A stretch of DNA of 64,000 bases from the NCBI RefSeq assembly GCF_900115865.1, contig NZ_FOXY01000004.1:62001-126000 (forward strand), read 5' to 3'. A program made the position numbers and the translations under genes. Source of the stretch: Donghicola eburneus. GTDB lineage: Bacteria > Pseudomonadota > Alphaproteobacteria > Rhodobacterales > Rhodobacteraceae. Positions 17,633 through 27,781 of this stretch are shown piece by piece (the first letter of the stretch is position 1; every line of letters begins with the position of its first letter). The notes under the pieces are model-generated. The model ran no database searches. It was not told the origin of the DNA and worked only from the letters and a program-made list of their open reading frames with translations.

Positions 17633-18568
17633 TTACCTTGCGGCAATTTTCAGATCATCTAACACATTTTGCAACACCAGAAGCTCGCCCACGGCGTCGC
17701 ATTCCGGGACAGAGATCAGAACGTCCTGAACGCGTACACGATCAGAGCCGTTGGTTTGCAAAATCTGGGCATTCACGTCTTGGGCGCAATTGCCAGTAGT
17801 CACCTGCGCCTCAACGCTCAGCAGGACATCGCCCGCATTGTCAGAGGTCAGCGAGGGATAGGTGTAGATCTCGGCCAAGCGCGCATGGGGCAGGTTCGCG
17901 TTGCCAAGACGGATCAGCATACCGCCCTTGCCCGTCGCAGCGACGTTTGTGTTGCGCGCGGCTTCGCGCCAGACGTGGCTCGGACCGCTATACTCTTCTG
18001 AAAATTCGCGGGCATGCAGTTCCAGACCGGACTGTCCCTGCCACTGCACCACAGCGCGGTCGTAAAAAATAAAGCTGCTGACGTCAGTTGCGGCGACGGC
18101 CACGTCCGTGCCGCCAAAATCCGCCATGAACAGAGCGTTCTCTGCCAGCGCGGGGACGTCCAGACGCAGGTTGCCACGATCGTCGGTCGATTCCGTGAAC
18201 ATCAAGCCATTGTGGTGCAGCGTGACCGGGGTGTCCGCGTGACACGGCGCCTTAATCGAGACAGAGACCATCGCCGCAGCGGCTGGATCTGCTGTCATGG
18301 AAATCTCACACTCATTGACGGGCTGCGCCATCGCCTGAGGCACGACGGTCGGCTCAGGCTGAGAGGACAGTTCTGTCACGTCATGGAGAACTTCGAGCGG
18401 GATCGCCGCCAGCTGCACATACTCGGGGTCAATCGGCAAGTTGGGCATTTCAGCATCAGCCGATGTCGATAGCATCTTGATAGGGCCATACTGCATGACG
18501 CCGCCGATCCCCAGCGCCACGGCGCCTAGAGCTGCTGCAAACATGTAACGTGATGTCGAACCCGTCAT
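17633..18568 (-). CDS. Membrane-anchored protein of unknown function beside secA
   Basis: 311 residues. Residues 8-28 form a single N-terminal membrane segment (AAALGAVALGIGGVM); the rest should be periplasmic. The mature part has four cysteines (in NECEI, KAPCHA, TTGNCAQ, VPECDA) that could pair as two disulfides, and repeated beta-rich strands. I recognise no catalytic motif. It lies between secA (193 bases upstream, with a terminator between) and the OmpA fusion (20 bases downstream, same strand), and is probably cotranscribed with the latter. Roseobacter relatives are sometimes labelled translocase only because secA is next to them; that name is not supported by sequence. Confidence 0.7.
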   Translation of the reverse strand: MTGSTSRYMFAAALGAVALGIGGVMQYGPIKMLSTSADAEMPNLPIDPEYVQLAAIPLEVLHDVTELSSQPEPTVVPQAMAQPVNECEISMTADPAAAAMVSVSIKAPCHADTPVTLHHNGLMFTESTDDRGNLRLDVPALAENALFMADFGGTDVAVAATDVSSFIFYDRAVVQWQGQSGLELHAREFSEEYSGPSHVWREAARNTNVAATGKGGMLIRLGNANLPHARLAEIYTYPSLTSDNAGDVLLSVEAQVTTGNCAQDVNAQILQTNGSDRVRVQDVLISVPECDAVGELLVLQNVLDDLKIAAR

Positions 18569-18699
18569 GTCGTTTCCCCGATGTCCTTACTGCGTTCTGC
18601 AATCATGATGCCTGCAAAACAGGGCAGAGATGTGGCTGAATAGCGGAGTCTCTTCGGCCCGTTTGTGTAAATACAAGTTTGATATCCTGAATGTTAACA

Positions 18700-18735
18700 T
18701 AAAAAAAACCGGCGCACCACTTTAGGTGCACCGGC
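18700..18735 (-). terminator. Intrinsic terminator of secA
   Basis: On the minus strand CCGGTGCACC-TAAAGT-GGTGCGCCGG with one wobble pair, followed by eight T residues; located 27-60 bases past the secA stop. Confidence 0.9.
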
Positions 18736-18761
18736 CAAATTGTTCACTGGCTTGGATAAAT

Positions 18762-21464
18762 TCAGAAGCGGCCGTGGCAGTGCTTGAACTTCTCGCCCGA
18801 ACCGCAGGGACATGGATCGTTCCGACCGGGATCGCCCCAAGTCGACGGATCGTTTTCGTCGAACCCTGCGACCAACGGCGTGGCTGCAGGCGATTCGGCT
18901 TCTTCCTGCGCTTGCTGTACCGGGGCGTCCAGCGCCTCGCGTTGTGCCTGCATCTGCTTGAGTAGCATTTCTTGCTGTTCTTTGGACAGCGGCTGGATAC
19001 GAGCGAGGGTTTTCGTCACCTCGGTCCGGAGCGAGTCCAGCAGACCTTCGAAGAGTTGGAACGCTTCGGTCTTGTACTCGTTCAGCGGGTCGCGCTGTGC
19101 ATAGCCACGGAAGCCAACGACCGAGCGCAGGTGCTCTAGCGTCAGCAGGTGCTCGCGCCATTTGGTGTCGATGGTCTGCAGCAGAACCTGCTTTTCGATC
19201 TGGCGCATGGCTTCAGGACCGAAAGAGGCGCCCTTCTCTGCCATGTACTCGTCGCTGGTGTTCTGGATGCGCTCTTCGATATCGTCGTTGTCGACGCCCT
19301 CTTCATCGGCCCACGCCACGATGGGCATGTCCTGATTCAGGGTCTCGATGATCGCAGCCTGCAAACCCTCAGTGTTCCACTGGTCCGCGTAGCTGCGGGG
19401 CGGCATGAACTCTTCGACCAAATCTTCGATGACTTGATAGCGCATGTCCTGAACGATTTCGGACAGGTCCTGCGCTTCCATGATTTCGCGGCGCTGCGAG
19501 AAGATCACCTTCCGCTGGTCGTTCATCACGTCGTCGAATTTCAGCAGCTGTTTGCGGATGTCGAAGTTGCGACCTTCAACCTTGGCCTGAGCACGCTCCA
19601 ACGACTTGTTCACCCATGGGTGCACGATCGCCTCGCCCTCTTTCATGCCGAGGGTCGACAGAACCTTGTCTAGACGCTCAGAACCGAAGATGCGCATCAG
19701 GTCATCTTCGAGCGACAGGAAGAAGGACGAGCGGCCCGGGTCACCCTGACGGCCCGAGCGACCGCGCAGCTGGTTGTCGATGCGGCGGCTTTCGTGACGC
19801 TCAGTAGCCAGGACGAACAGACCGCCTGCGGCTTTGACAGCCTCTTCGTCAGCTTTATGGCTTTCCTCGATCTGGGCACGAAGGGCATCGGGGTCTGCAT
19901 CTGGGTTGGCCTCAATGGCCTCCATGATCTTGATCTCGACGTTACCGCCCAATTTGATGTCGGTGCCGCGGCCCGCCATGTTGGTCGCAATGGTGACAGC
20001 GCCAAGCTTACCGGCATCCGCAACGATCTGCGCTTCCTGTTCGTGCTGACGCGCGTTCAGAACGTTGTGGGGAACACCAGCCTGCTGCAGCAGAGCCGAC
20101 AGCATTTCCGACTTCTCGATCGAGGTGGTGCCGACCAGAACGGGCTGACCGCTTGCGTGGGCTTTCTGGATCTCTTCGACAATCGCGGCGTATTTTTCTT
20201 GGGCCGTGCGGTAGACTGCATCGTCTTCGTCGATACGGGCGATGGGGCGGTTGGTCGGAACTTCGACCACACCCAAGTTATAGATCTCCATGAATTCGTC
20301 CGCCTCGGTCAGCGCGGTACCGGTCATGCCGCCGAGCTTGTCATAGAGACGGAAGTAGTTCTGGAAGGTCACGCTGGCCAAAGTGACGTTCTCGGGCTGG
20401 ATCTTGCAGCCTTCCTTCGCCTCGATCGCCTGATGCAGACCGTCAGAGAGACGGCGACCCGCCATCATACGACCCGTGAATTCGTCGATCAGAACAACTT
20501 CGCCGTTGCGGACGATGTAGTCCTTGTCCTTGGTGAACAGCTTGTGAGCGCGCAGGCCTTGGTTCACGTGGTGGACGATGGTGGTGCTTTCCGGATCGTA
20601 CAGCGACTGGCCCTCGGGCAAGAGACCCATCTGAAGCAGGCGCTGTTCGAGGAATTCGTTGCCCTCGTCGGTATAGGTGACGTTGCGGGTCTTTTCGTCG
20701 AGCGAATAGTGCTCTTCGGTCAGCTCGGGGATCACCTTGTCCAGCGACAGGTACATATCGCTGCGGTCCTGCGCAGGACCAGAGATGATCAGAGGCGTCC
20801 GCGCTTCGTCGATTAGGATCGAGTCAACTTCGTCCACAATCGCAAAGTAGTGGTCACGCTGCGCGATCTGGTTCAACTCGGACTTCATGTTGTCGCGCAG
20901 ATAGTCGAAACCAAGCTCGTTGTTCGTCGCGTATGTGACGTCGCAGGCATAAGCCTCGCGCTTTTCGGGCTCGGGCTGCTGCGGGTAGACGACACCAGTA
21001 GTCATGCCCAAGGCTGCGAACACCTTGCTCATCCACGCAGCGTCGCGGCGGGCCAAATAATCGTTGACCGTCACAACGTGAACACCGCGCCCGACCAGCG
21101 CGTTCAGATAGGCAGGGAAGGTCGCGACAAGCGTCTTACCTTCACCCGTTTTCATCTCTGCAATGTTACCTTGGTGCAGGAACATCCCGCCCATCAGCTG
21201 CACATCATGGGCCCACAGACCCAGTGCGCGGCGCGCGGCCTCGCGGCAGTTGGCAAATGCTTCGGGTAGGACATCATCGAGGCTTTCACCACCTGCGACG
21301 CGTTCCTTCAGGCTCGCGGTTTTCTCGATCAGCTGTGCATCGCTGAGGGCCTGATATTCGTCGGCCAGGGCGTTGATCTGGTTTATAACCGGACGCGTTG
21401 CCTTGATCTTTCGGTCGTTCGGGGTGCCAAAGACTTTTTTGGCCAGAGTTCCGATACCGAGCAT
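18762..21464 (-). CDS. secA: Preprotein translocase ATPase SecA
   Basis: 900 residues from the ATG at 21464. Walker [11 protein letters not shown] (103-112), DEVDS-type Walker B ([20 protein letters not shown]), the [14 protein letters not shown] helicase motif, and a C-terminal zinc-binding tail [14 protein letters not shown] that binds SecB and lipid. It drives post-translational export of proteins through SecYEG at the inner membrane. Full length and typical for alphaproteobacteria. Divergent from the PpiC-family foldase gene (171-base interval), an apt neighbour because both act on exported proteins. Ends in a strong terminator. Confidence 0.98.
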   Translation of the reverse strand: MLGIGTLAKKVFGTPNDRKIKATRPVINQINALADEYQALSDAQLIEKTASLKERVAGGESLDDVLPEAFANCREAARRALGLWAHDVQLMGGMFLHQGNIAEMKTGEGKTLVATFPAYLNALVGRGVHVVTVNDYLARRDAAWMSKVFAALGMTTGVVYPQQPEPEKREAYACDVTYATNNELGFDYLRDNMKSELNQIAQRDHYFAIVDEVDSILIDEARTPLIISGPAQDRSDMYLSLDKVIPELTEEHYSLDEKTRNVTYTDEGNEFLEQRLLQMGLLPEGQSLYDPESTTIVHHVNQGLRAHKLFTKDKDYIVRNGEVVLIDEFTGRMMAGRRLSDGLHQAIEAKEGCKIQPENVTLASVTFQNYFRLYDKLGGMTGTALTEADEFMEIYNLGVVEVPTNRPIARIDEDDAVYRTAQEKYAAIVEEIQKAHASGQPVLVGTTSIEKSEMLSALLQQAGVPHNVLNARQHEQEAQIVADAGKLGAVTIATNMAGRGTDIKLGGNVEIKIMEAIEANPDADPDALRAQIEESHKADEEAVKAAGGLFVLATERHESRRIDNQLRGRSGRQGDPGRSSFFLSLEDDLMRIFGSERLDKVLSTLGMKEGEAIVHPWVNKSLERAQAKVEGRNFDIRKQLLKFDDVMNDQRKVIFSQRREIMEAQDLSEIVQDMRYQVIEDLVEEFMPPRSYADQWNTEGLQAAIIETLNQDMPIVAWADEEGVDNDDIEERIQNTSDEYMAEKGASFGPEAMRQIEKQVLLQTIDTKWREHLLTLEHLRSVVGFRGYAQRDPLNEYKTEAFQLFEGLLDSLRTEVTKTLARIQPLSKEQQEMLLKQMQAQREALDAPVQQAQEEAESPAATPLVAGFDENDPSTWGDPGRNDPCPCGSGEKFKHCHGRF

Positions 21465-21635
21465 ACTTTCCCCGCTTCCTAACGTTTTCGTGCGAGGCAT
21501 CCGCTTGCTGCGCTGGGACCTAATCCCTAAAAAGATGACGCGGCAGCCGCTACAGGCCCCAAGGCGATGTAAGTGGCTGTACCCACAGTGTCAACGTTGC
21601 GCACCAGCGCAGTTAACCCGAAGGACCCTATTTTC

Positions 21636-22484
21636 ATGCGTTCACTCAAAACTCTGTCTGCCGCTGTCTTTGCGATGGGCATCGGCCTGTCCGCCTCAGC
21701 GCAGGACGCTCCGACCGCTGATACCGTACTCGCAACCGTCAACGGCAAAGAGATTACGCTGGGTCACCTGCTGGTCGCGCGCACAACGCTGCCCCAGCAG
21801 TATCAACAATTGCCCCCCGAAGTGCTGTTTAACGGCCTGATGGATCAGCTGATCCAACAGCAGGTTCTGTCGGACACCCTGACTGAGAAGCCTCGCGGCC
21901 TTGAACTGGCACTCGAGAACGAAGCCCGCGCTCTGACTGCGGCTGAGGTCATCGAGAACATCGCTATGGAGGCGGTCACCGACGCCAAGCTGCAAGAGGC
22001 GTATGACGCCAAGTATACGAATGCAGGCGGCGAAACTGAATTCAACGCGAACCACATTCTGGTCGAGAGCGAAGACGAAGCCAAAGCCATCATCGAAGAG
22101 ATCAACGGCGGCGCGGACTTTGAAGAAGTTGCCAAAGAAAAGTCGACAGGTCCTTCGGGCCCCAACGGCGGCTCTCTCGGCTGGTTTGGCGCGGGCATGA
22201 TGGTGCCGGAATTCGAAAATGCGGTCATGGACCTAGAGGCTGGCGCCATCTCGGCAGAGCCTGTGCAAACCCAGTTTGGCTGGCATGTCATCAAGCTGAA
22301 CGAGACCCGCGAGAAAGAAGCACCGTCGCTGGACGAAGTCCGTGAAGAGCTGACTGCCGAAATTCAGGCCGCCGCAGTTGAAGAGCAGGTTGCAGCGCTC
22401 ACCGATAAAGCGGATGTTGAGCGCAACACCGCAGAGGACTTTGATCCTGCGGTCATCAACCAAATGGATCTTTTGGAGCAATAA
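21636..22484 (+). CDS. Periplasmic parvulin-type peptidylprolyl isomerase
   Basis: 282 residues from the ATG at 21636 (AAGGA upstream). Sec signal peptide MRSLKTLSAAVFAMGIGLSASA (1-22). A SurA/PrsA-like helical region with NGKEITLGHLL follows, then a PpiC/rotamase domain (about 130-225: FNANHILVESEDEAK, then GGSLGWFGAGMMVPEFENAV, then VQTQFGWHVIKL). It isomerises Xaa-Pro bonds and chaperones exported proteins in the periplasm. The stop codon is directly followed by the argJ ATG with no gap, so they are translationally coupled, although argJ is cytosolic. Confidence 0.92.
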   Translation: MRSLKTLSAAVFAMGIGLSASAQDAPTADTVLATVNGKEITLGHLLVARTTLPQQYQQLPPEVLFNGLMDQLIQQQVLSDTLTEKPRGLELALENEARALTAAEVIENIAMEAVTDAKLQEAYDAKYTNAGGETEFNANHILVESEDEAKAIIEEINGGADFEEVAKEKSTGPSGPNGGSLGWFGAGMMVPEFENAVMDLEAGAISAEPVQTQFGWHVIKLNETREKEAPSLDEVREELTAEIQAAAVEEQVAALTDKADVERNTAEDFDPAVINQMDLLEQ

Positions 22485-23711
22485 ATGGCCAAATACGCCC
22501 GTTCGCCTCTGGCCCCCGAGGCCTTTCCCGAACTGCCCGTCATCAAGGGTGCGCGCTTCGCGAGCCACGCAGCGGGCGTAAAGTACCAAGGCCGAACCGA
22601 CGTGATGATGGTTGCATTGGACGCAGGTAGCAGCATTGCTGGCGTCTTTACGAAATCATCCACACGATCAGCTCCGGTCTTGGACTGCCAGGACAAAATC
22701 GGCGGTGCCCCCGAAGAGGGCGCCGTCATTCTGGTGAACGCAGGCAACTCCAACGCCTTTACCGGCAAGGCAGGCGTTGAGTCCGTCCGTGCAATCACCA
22801 CCTCTGTCTCAGAGATCATGGAGACCCCGATTCCCCGCGTTTTCACGTCCTCGACTGGTGTAATTGGCGAGCCAATGAAGCACGAGCGGATCATCGCAGC
22901 ATTAGACACGCTCAAAGGCAAGCTTGACGAGAACGGGATCGAAGACGCCGCCCACGCGATCATGACCACCGACACCTACCCCAAAGGCGCCTGCGCGACC
23001 TTCGAGGTCGACGGCAAAACGGTGAACATCGCGGGCATCGCCAAAGGCTCGGGCATGATTGCCCCTGACATGGCGACGATGCTCGTCTACATCTTTACCG
23101 ATGCCAAAATTGAACAAGCCGATTTGCAGTCGCTCGTCAGCGCGTTCACAGACAGCACCTTTAACTGCATTACAGTAGACAGCGACACCTCGACCTCTGA
23201 CACGCTTCTGATGGCCGCGACAGGTGCCTCTGGCGCGACTGTGAGCCACGACACCAAAGCGTTCCGCGATGCTCTGCATGACGTGATGCTGGACCTGTCG
23301 CACCAAGTGGTGCGCGACGGCGAAGGCGCACAGAAATTCGTGACCATTAACGTCACGGGCGCACGCAACAATGCGCAGGCCAAAGTGCACGCGATGGCCA
23401 TAGCAAACTCACCTCTGGTGAAAACCGCCATCGCAGGCGAGGATCCAAACTGGGGTCGCGTCGTCATGGCCATCGGCAAGTCCGGCGCCGAAGCAGACCG
23501 TGATCTGTTGACTATCCGCTTTGGCGATATCCTCGTGGCGGAAAAAGGTTGGGTCAGCCCAGACTACAAAGAAGAGCAAGGCGCAGCCGTCATGAAAGAG
23601 CAAGAGATCACGATCAACGTCGATCTTGGACTCGCTGATGGGTCCTCAACCGTCTGGACTTGCGACCTCACCCATACCTACATCGAAATCAACGCGGACT
23701 ATCGCTCGTGA
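22485..23711 (+). CDS. argJ: Bifunctional glutamate N-acetyltransferase/amino-acid acetyltransferase ArgJ
   Basis: 408 residues. The Ntn-like self-cleavage site is in KGSGMIAPDMATML, where Thr198 becomes the catalytic N-terminal nucleophile of the beta chain; TSSTGVIGEP (121-130) forms the oxyanion region. It recycles acetyl from N-acetylornithine to glutamate in arginine synthesis (cytoplasm). The start abuts the foldase stop codon, and the stop overlaps the mutT GTG (GTGA), making a three-gene operon. Confidence 0.96.
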   Translation: MAKYARSPLAPEAFPELPVIKGARFASHAAGVKYQGRTDVMMVALDAGSSIAGVFTKSSTRSAPVLDCQDKIGGAPEEGAVILVNAGNSNAFTGKAGVESVRAITTSVSEIMETPIPRVFTSSTGVIGEPMKHERIIAALDTLKGKLDENGIEDAAHAIMTTDTYPKGACATFEVDGKTVNIAGIAKGSGMIAPDMATMLVYIFTDAKIEQADLQSLVSAFTDSTFNCITVDSDTSTSDTLLMAATGASGATVSHDTKAFRDALHDVMLDLSHQVVRDGEGAQKFVTINVTGARNNAQAKVHAMAIANSPLVKTAIAGEDPNWGRVVMAIGKSGAEADRDLLTIRFGDILVAEKGWVSPDYKEEQGAAVMKEQEITINVDLGLADGSSTVWTCDLTHTYIEINADYRS

Positions 23712-24112
23712 CCAACAAGATTGTTCTGGTTTCTGCCGTCGCGCTCATCGATCCCGATGGGCGCGTTTTGCTCGCACAGCGCCCCGAGGGCAAATCAATG
23801 GCTGGTCTGTGGGAATTCCCCGGCGGCAAGGTCGAAGAAGGCGAATCACCCGAGGATGCTCTCGTGCGCGAGTTGCACGAAGAACTGGGGATCGAGACGT
23901 GGAACAGCTGCCTCGCTCCCCTCACATTTGCGTCACATGCTTACGACAGTTTTCATTTGTTAATGCCATTGTTCGCATGTCGGAAATGGGAGGGCGTCCC
24001 CGTACCCCGCGAAGGCCAGCAACTTGCATGGGCACATGCACGGGATTTGCGCAATTACCCCATGCCTCCGGCTGATATTCCGCTGATACCCGTTCTGAGA
24101 GACTGGCTGTAA
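23708..24112 (+). CDS. mutT: 8-oxo-dGTP diphosphatase MutT (Nudix)
   Basis: 134 residues from the GTG at 23708, which overlaps the argJ stop as GTGA; this start gives the normal MutT N-terminus (VTNKIVLVSAVAL). Nudix box at 39-61: GGKVEEGESPEDALVREL, then HEELGI, with all metal-binding glutamates present. It hydrolyses oxidised dGTP before it is built into DNA. Translationally coupled to argJ. A 195-base interval follows, with no hairpin terminator recognised directly behind the gene. Confidence 0.93.
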   Translation: MTNKIVLVSAVALIDPDGRVLLAQRPEGKSMAGLWEFPGGKVEEGESPEDALVRELHEELGIETWNSCLAPLTFASHAYDSFHLLMPLFACRKWEGVPVPREGQQLAWAHARDLRNYPMPPADIPLIPVLRDWL

Positions 24113-24307
24113 ACTATTTATTAACCATTTGCCTCTCAAACTGGCTGTGTAATTCCGAGGCCGATATATCAGTATGCGGCAAAAAGGCTAGTCAAGCGTT
24201 ATCCTAATTCGATAGGGCCTTAGTCCCAAACATGACGTTTTTATGATGCTTTTTCAGGCGTGCTCGCGTATATTATAGGTACGCAATGTCTGGCGGAGGA
24301 TGATGAC

Positions 24308-24439
24308 ATGATGCGCACTATCACTTTCGGGACCTCGGTTTCCGTGCAAGGACTTTACGTACGAGATCTGGCAGACGGCCGCATTCTCGTCCGCGTGGAC
24401 AACCGTGAGATTGCCGGTCGTCCCGCGACTATCAAATAA
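24308..24439 (+). CDS. 43-residue protein of unknown function
   Basis: ATG at 24308 (a second ATG at 24311) with a strong GGAGGA about 8 bases upstream, and TAA at 24437-24439. The product is soluble-looking and basic (it starts MMRTITFGTS and ends GRPATIK), with no membrane segment or cysteine. An A+T-rich stretch with TATTAT at 24271-24276 could be a -10 element, and a strong intrinsic terminator begins 27 bases after the stop. So it is a self-contained monocistronic unit. Function unknown; the Shine-Dalgarno, codon use and terminator make it more likely real than not. Confidence 0.65.
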   Translation: MMRTITFGTSVSVQGLYVRDLADGRILVRVDNREIAGRPATIK

Positions 24440-24465
24440 GAAGACTTACCCACCACTCACACTAC

Positions 24466-24496
24466 AAAGAGGTCCCTGGGGACCTCTTTTTTTGTG
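24466..24496 (+). terminator. Intrinsic terminator of the 43-residue gene
   Basis: Perfect 10-bp stem AAAGAGGTCC-CTGG-GGACCTCTTT followed by a T-rich tract on the plus strand. Confidence 0.92.
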
Positions 24497-24510
24497 CCAA
24501 ATTCCTACAA

Positions 24511-24541
24511 GACAAAAGAAAAGCGGCCCCGAAGGGCCGCT
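24511..24541 (-). terminator. Intrinsic terminator of the rimP-nusA-ylxR-infB operon
   Basis: Minus strand: AGCGGCCC-TTCG-GGGCCGCT with a UUCG tetraloop, then TTTTCTTTTG; begins 24 bases beyond the infB stop. Confidence 0.92.
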
Positions 24542-24564
24542 CGAATTTCCTAACTGTCGTACGA

Positions 24565-27126
24565 TCAGAGCGTACGTTCGACTTCTTCGCGCTCGAAGAT
24601 TTCGATGACGTCCTGCGGGCGAATGTCGTCGTAGTTTTCGAACGCCATACCGCATTCCTGACCGGACAGCACTTCTTTGACTTCGTCCTTGAAGCGCTTG
24701 AGCGTCTTGAGCGTCCCTTCGTGGATAACCACGTTGTCACGCAGCAAGCGCACACCCGCCGAACGACGTGCCACACCTTCGGTGACCAGACAGCCAGCAA
24801 CCTTGCCCACGCCGGTAACCTTGAAGACTTCTTTGATCTCGGCGTAGCCGATGAAGTTTTCGCGGATCTCGGCCGACAGAAGGCCACTCGCAGCTGCTTT
24901 CACGTCGTCCACGAGATCGTAGATCACGCTGTAGTAGCGAATCTCAACACCCTTTTGGTTGGCGCTATTCCGAGCCGACGCATTCGCACGCACGTTGAAG
25001 CCAAAGACCGGCGCGCCGCTGGCTTCTGCCAGGCCGATGTCGGTCTCGGTGATCGCGCCCACGCCAGAGTGCAGAACACGAACACGTACTTCGTCGTTGC
25101 CGATCTTTTCCATCGCCTGAACGATAGCTTCGGCCGAGCCCTGCACGTCTGCTTTGACCAAGATCGGCAGTTCGCTGACGTTCTCATCAGCCTTTGCCTT
25201 GGCCATCAGCTGCTCGAGAGTGGTCGCGGCGCCAGCGGCGGCGCGCTTCTCTTTCGCTGCGTTCTCGCGATATTCCGCAATTTCGCGCGCCTGAGCTTCA
25301 GTTTCCACAACGTTCAGAACGTCGCCCGCTTCGGGCGTGCCGTTCAGACCCAAAACCTCGACCGGAACCGAGGGGCCTGCCTCATCAACACGGTCGCCTT
25401 TGTCGTTGATCAGCGCGCGGACTTTACCCCACTGCTCACCCACAACGAAGATGTCGCCACGCTTCAGAGTACCCTTTTGCACCAGAACGGTTGCAACCGG
25501 GCCGCGGCCAACGTCGAGCTTCGCCTCGATCACTGCACCTTCGGCGGCGCGATCGGGGTTCGCTTTGAGTTCCAGAATTTCAGCCTGCAGCGCGATTGCG
25601 TCCAGCAGTTGATCCAGACCCAGACCGGTTTTCGCTGAGACTTCAACATCTTGGACTTCACCAGACATCGCCTCAACGACAACTTCGTGCTGCAAGAGCT
25701 CGGTCCGCACCTTCATGGCATCGGCTTCTGGCTTATCGCACTTGTTGATCGCGACGATCATCGGAACGCCCGCCGCTTTGGCGTGGTTAATCGCTTCGAT
25801 GGTCTGCGGCATGACCGAGTCATCCGCGGCAACCACCAGAACCACGATGTCCGTCACCTGAGCACCACGCGAGCGCATCGAGGTAAAGGCCGCGTGACCG
25901 GGTGTATCGAGGAACGACAGAACCGCACCGTTATCGGTGGTCACCTGATATGCACCGATGTGCTGGGTGATGCCGCCGGCTTCGCCAGAGGTCACGTTCG
26001 CATTACGGATCGCGTCCAGAAGCGAAGTTTTACCATGGTCAACGTGGCCCATAATCGTAATGACCGGGGGACGCGACTGCAGATCTTCTTCTTTGTCTTC
26101 GAACGAGGTGATCACGTCTTCGACGTCAGCATCGGAGACGCGCACCACTTTGTGGCCGAATTCTTCGATGATCAATTCAGCGGTATCTGCGTCGATGGTC
26201 TGGTTCTGTGTCACCATCATGCCCATTTTCATGAGCTCTTTGACAACATCGGCCACACGCTCGGCCATACGGTTCGCCAGTTCCGAAACCACAATGGCTT
26301 CGGGCAGCTGAACGTCACGGACGATCTTTTCGCGCTCTTGGTTGCCCATGGCCTTCTGACGCATGCGCTCTTGCTTGCGCTTCATCGAAGCCAAGGACTT
26401 CTGACGGCCACCTTCGCCACCAGACAGCGCCTGGTTCAGGGTCAGCTTGCCAGAACGGCGTCCGTCGTTGCGACCACCTTTGTTGCGACGGTTGTCGTCT
26501 TCGCGACCGCCCTCTTTCTTGCGCGAGGGGGTTGCAGCCGGCTTCGGCGCACCACCACGGCGGTTGTCGGCGTTCTGACCAGCTGCCTGAGCATCGGCAG
26601 GCGTGGCAGGAGCGGGCTCGTTACGCTTCGCGGCAGCGGCTTTCTTGGCGTCGGCAGCGGCTTTCTCAGCAGCTTTCTTGGCCTCTTCCGCTTCTTTGCG
26701 CTCGCGCTCTTCTTCTTCGGCCTTACGTTTGGCCGCTTCTTCGCGCTCACGCTCTTCGCGTTCTTTGGCTTCGATCTCGGCGCGGCGACGCTCACGCTCT
26801 TCGGCGCGACGCTTCTCCTCGTCTTCACGAGCCTTCTGATCTTCGGCTTCGCGGGCCTTCGCAGCCTGCAATGCCTTCAGGCGACGCTCCATTTCCGCGT
26901 CGGAGATACCGGCGGGACGCTTGGACGGATCGCCAAGTTTCGGGTTTGCGCCACCGGACTTTCCAGCACCGGGTTTGGGGGTGACCACGCGTTTCCGCTT
27001 GGTTTCCACCACCACATTCTTGGTGCGACCGTGGCTAAAGCTCTGCTTCACATTGCCAGAGCGTCCACCCGCTCCGCCACCGCGAACACCCAGAGTCTTC
27101 TTGCCGTCGTTATTGTTGTCGCTCAT
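24565..27126 (-). CDS. infB: Translation initiation factor IF-2
   Basis: 853 residues. A long, charged, low-complexity N-terminal region (about 60-235, rich in EER, KKAAE and RR repeats, coiled-coil-like) precedes the conserved domains. The G domain carries [15 protein letters not shown] (G1), DTPGHAAF (G3) and NKCDKP (G4). Domains II, III and IV bind the ribosome and initiator fMet-tRNA. IF-2 delivers initiator tRNA and promotes subunit joining. Last gene of the minus-strand operon, 9 bases after the YlxR gene, with its own terminator. Confidence 0.98.
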   Translation of the reverse strand: MSDNNNDGKKTLGVRGGGAGGRSGNVKQSFSHGRTKNVVVETKRKRVVTPKPGAGKSGGANPKLGDPSKRPAGISDAEMERRLKALQAAKAREAEDQKAREDEEKRRAEERERRRAEIEAKEREEREREEAAKRKAEEEERERKEAEEAKKAAEKAAADAKKAAAAKRNEPAPATPADAQAAGQNADNRRGGAPKPAATPSRKKEGGREDDNRRNKGGRNDGRRSGKLTLNQALSGGEGGRQKSLASMKRKQERMRQKAMGNQEREKIVRDVQLPEAIVVSELANRMAERVADVVKELMKMGMMVTQNQTIDADTAELIIEEFGHKVVRVSDADVEDVITSFEDKEEDLQSRPPVITIMGHVDHGKTSLLDAIRNANVTSGEAGGITQHIGAYQVTTDNGAVLSFLDTPGHAAFTSMRSRGAQVTDIVVLVVAADDSVMPQTIEAINHAKAAGVPMIVAINKCDKPEADAMKVRTELLQHEVVVEAMSGEVQDVEVSAKTGLGLDQLLDAIALQAEILELKANPDRAAEGAVIEAKLDVGRGPVATVLVQKGTLKRGDIFVVGEQWGKVRALINDKGDRVDEAGPSVPVEVLGLNGTPEAGDVLNVVETEAQAREIAEYRENAAKEKRAAAGAATTLEQLMAKAKADENVSELPILVKADVQGSAEAIVQAMEKIGNDEVRVRVLHSGVGAITETDIGLAEASGAPVFGFNVRANASARNSANQKGVEIRYYSVIYDLVDDVKAAASGLLSAEIRENFIGYAEIKEVFKVTGVGKVAGCLVTEGVARRSAGVRLLRDNVVIHEGTLKTLKRFKDEVKEVLSGQECGMAFENYDDIRPQDVIEIFEREEVERTL

Positions 27127-27135
27127 CTAGCTGTT

Positions 27136-27756
27136 TTACCCTTCCCGGCGGCCCATTCCGCCGTCTTGCGCGCGCAGGCCTTTCAATCTTGTGGCTTCCT
27201 CTACAACACGGTTGCTGAGTCCGCCATACCCAAGCGCGCTATGAATCACAGTTTCCCTACCAAAGGCTGCCCCCAACTCGTCTGCGGTCAGCCATCCAAT
27301 GTATTTTCCCCTATGCGGGGTCGAGAGTTTGGACTTCCCTCGTGTAGATCCGTCGCAGGCCTGAAGCAGGACGTAGGCGTCCTCTTTGATCAAGAGATCC
27401 TTGACCTTTTCATAGCCAGCGACTGCCAGCCCGCCTTTGCGGGCCAACGAGATCAGATCGACCACCCGCCGCGAAATCTGCTGCTCGACCGTTTCGGTCA
27501 GGCCCTCGGGGACCGTGACCTTAGTTTTTGCAGCGCGGCTGAACAGACCCTTGGTTGCGGCCTTGTCCAGCGCTTCTCGGGTCGAACTGACCCAGATTCC
27601 CCGACCGGGAAGCTTTCCCAGAACATCGGGGACAATCTGGTTGTCCGGTCCGACCACGAAGCGGATCATCGTTTCAGTAGACCCAACCTCTCCGGTCGCA
27701 ATGCACTTGCGTTCTGGACCGTTCTCTCGGTCTTTGTCTGCACCACCACGGCTCAT
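27136..27756 (-). CDS. YlxR (DUF448) / L7Ae-like RNA-binding protein
   Basis: 206 residues. The YlxR fold is seen in RKCIATGEVGSTETMIRFVVGPD and GRGIWVSSTREALDKA (about 16-65); residues 90-190 resemble a ribosomal L7Ae-type domain (ISLARKGGLAVAGYEKV, then AYVLLQACDGSTRGK). Fused YlxR-L7Ae proteins between nusA and infB are standard in alphaproteobacteria. Probably binds RNA or RNase P and couples transcription, RNA processing and translation; the precise role is not settled. Spacing of 25 bases to nusA and 9 to infB supports operon membership. Confidence 0.88.
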   Translation of the reverse strand: MSRGGADKDRENGPERKCIATGEVGSTETMIRFVVGPDNQIVPDVLGKLPGRGIWVSSTREALDKAATKGLFSRAAKTKVTVPEGLTETVEQQISRRVVDLISLARKGGLAVAGYEKVKDLLIKEDAYVLLQACDGSTRGKSKLSTPHRGKYIGWLTADELGAAFGRETVIHSALGYGGLSNRVVEEATRLKGLRAQDGGMGRREG

Positions 27757-27781
27757 TCAGGTCTACTCCAGCGGCAGAGGA

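Noticed and set aside
24160-24200. Sixth copy of the 22-nt element after mutT
   Set aside because: Only AGTAT and GCAAAAAG are shared and the spacing differs; too weak to count.
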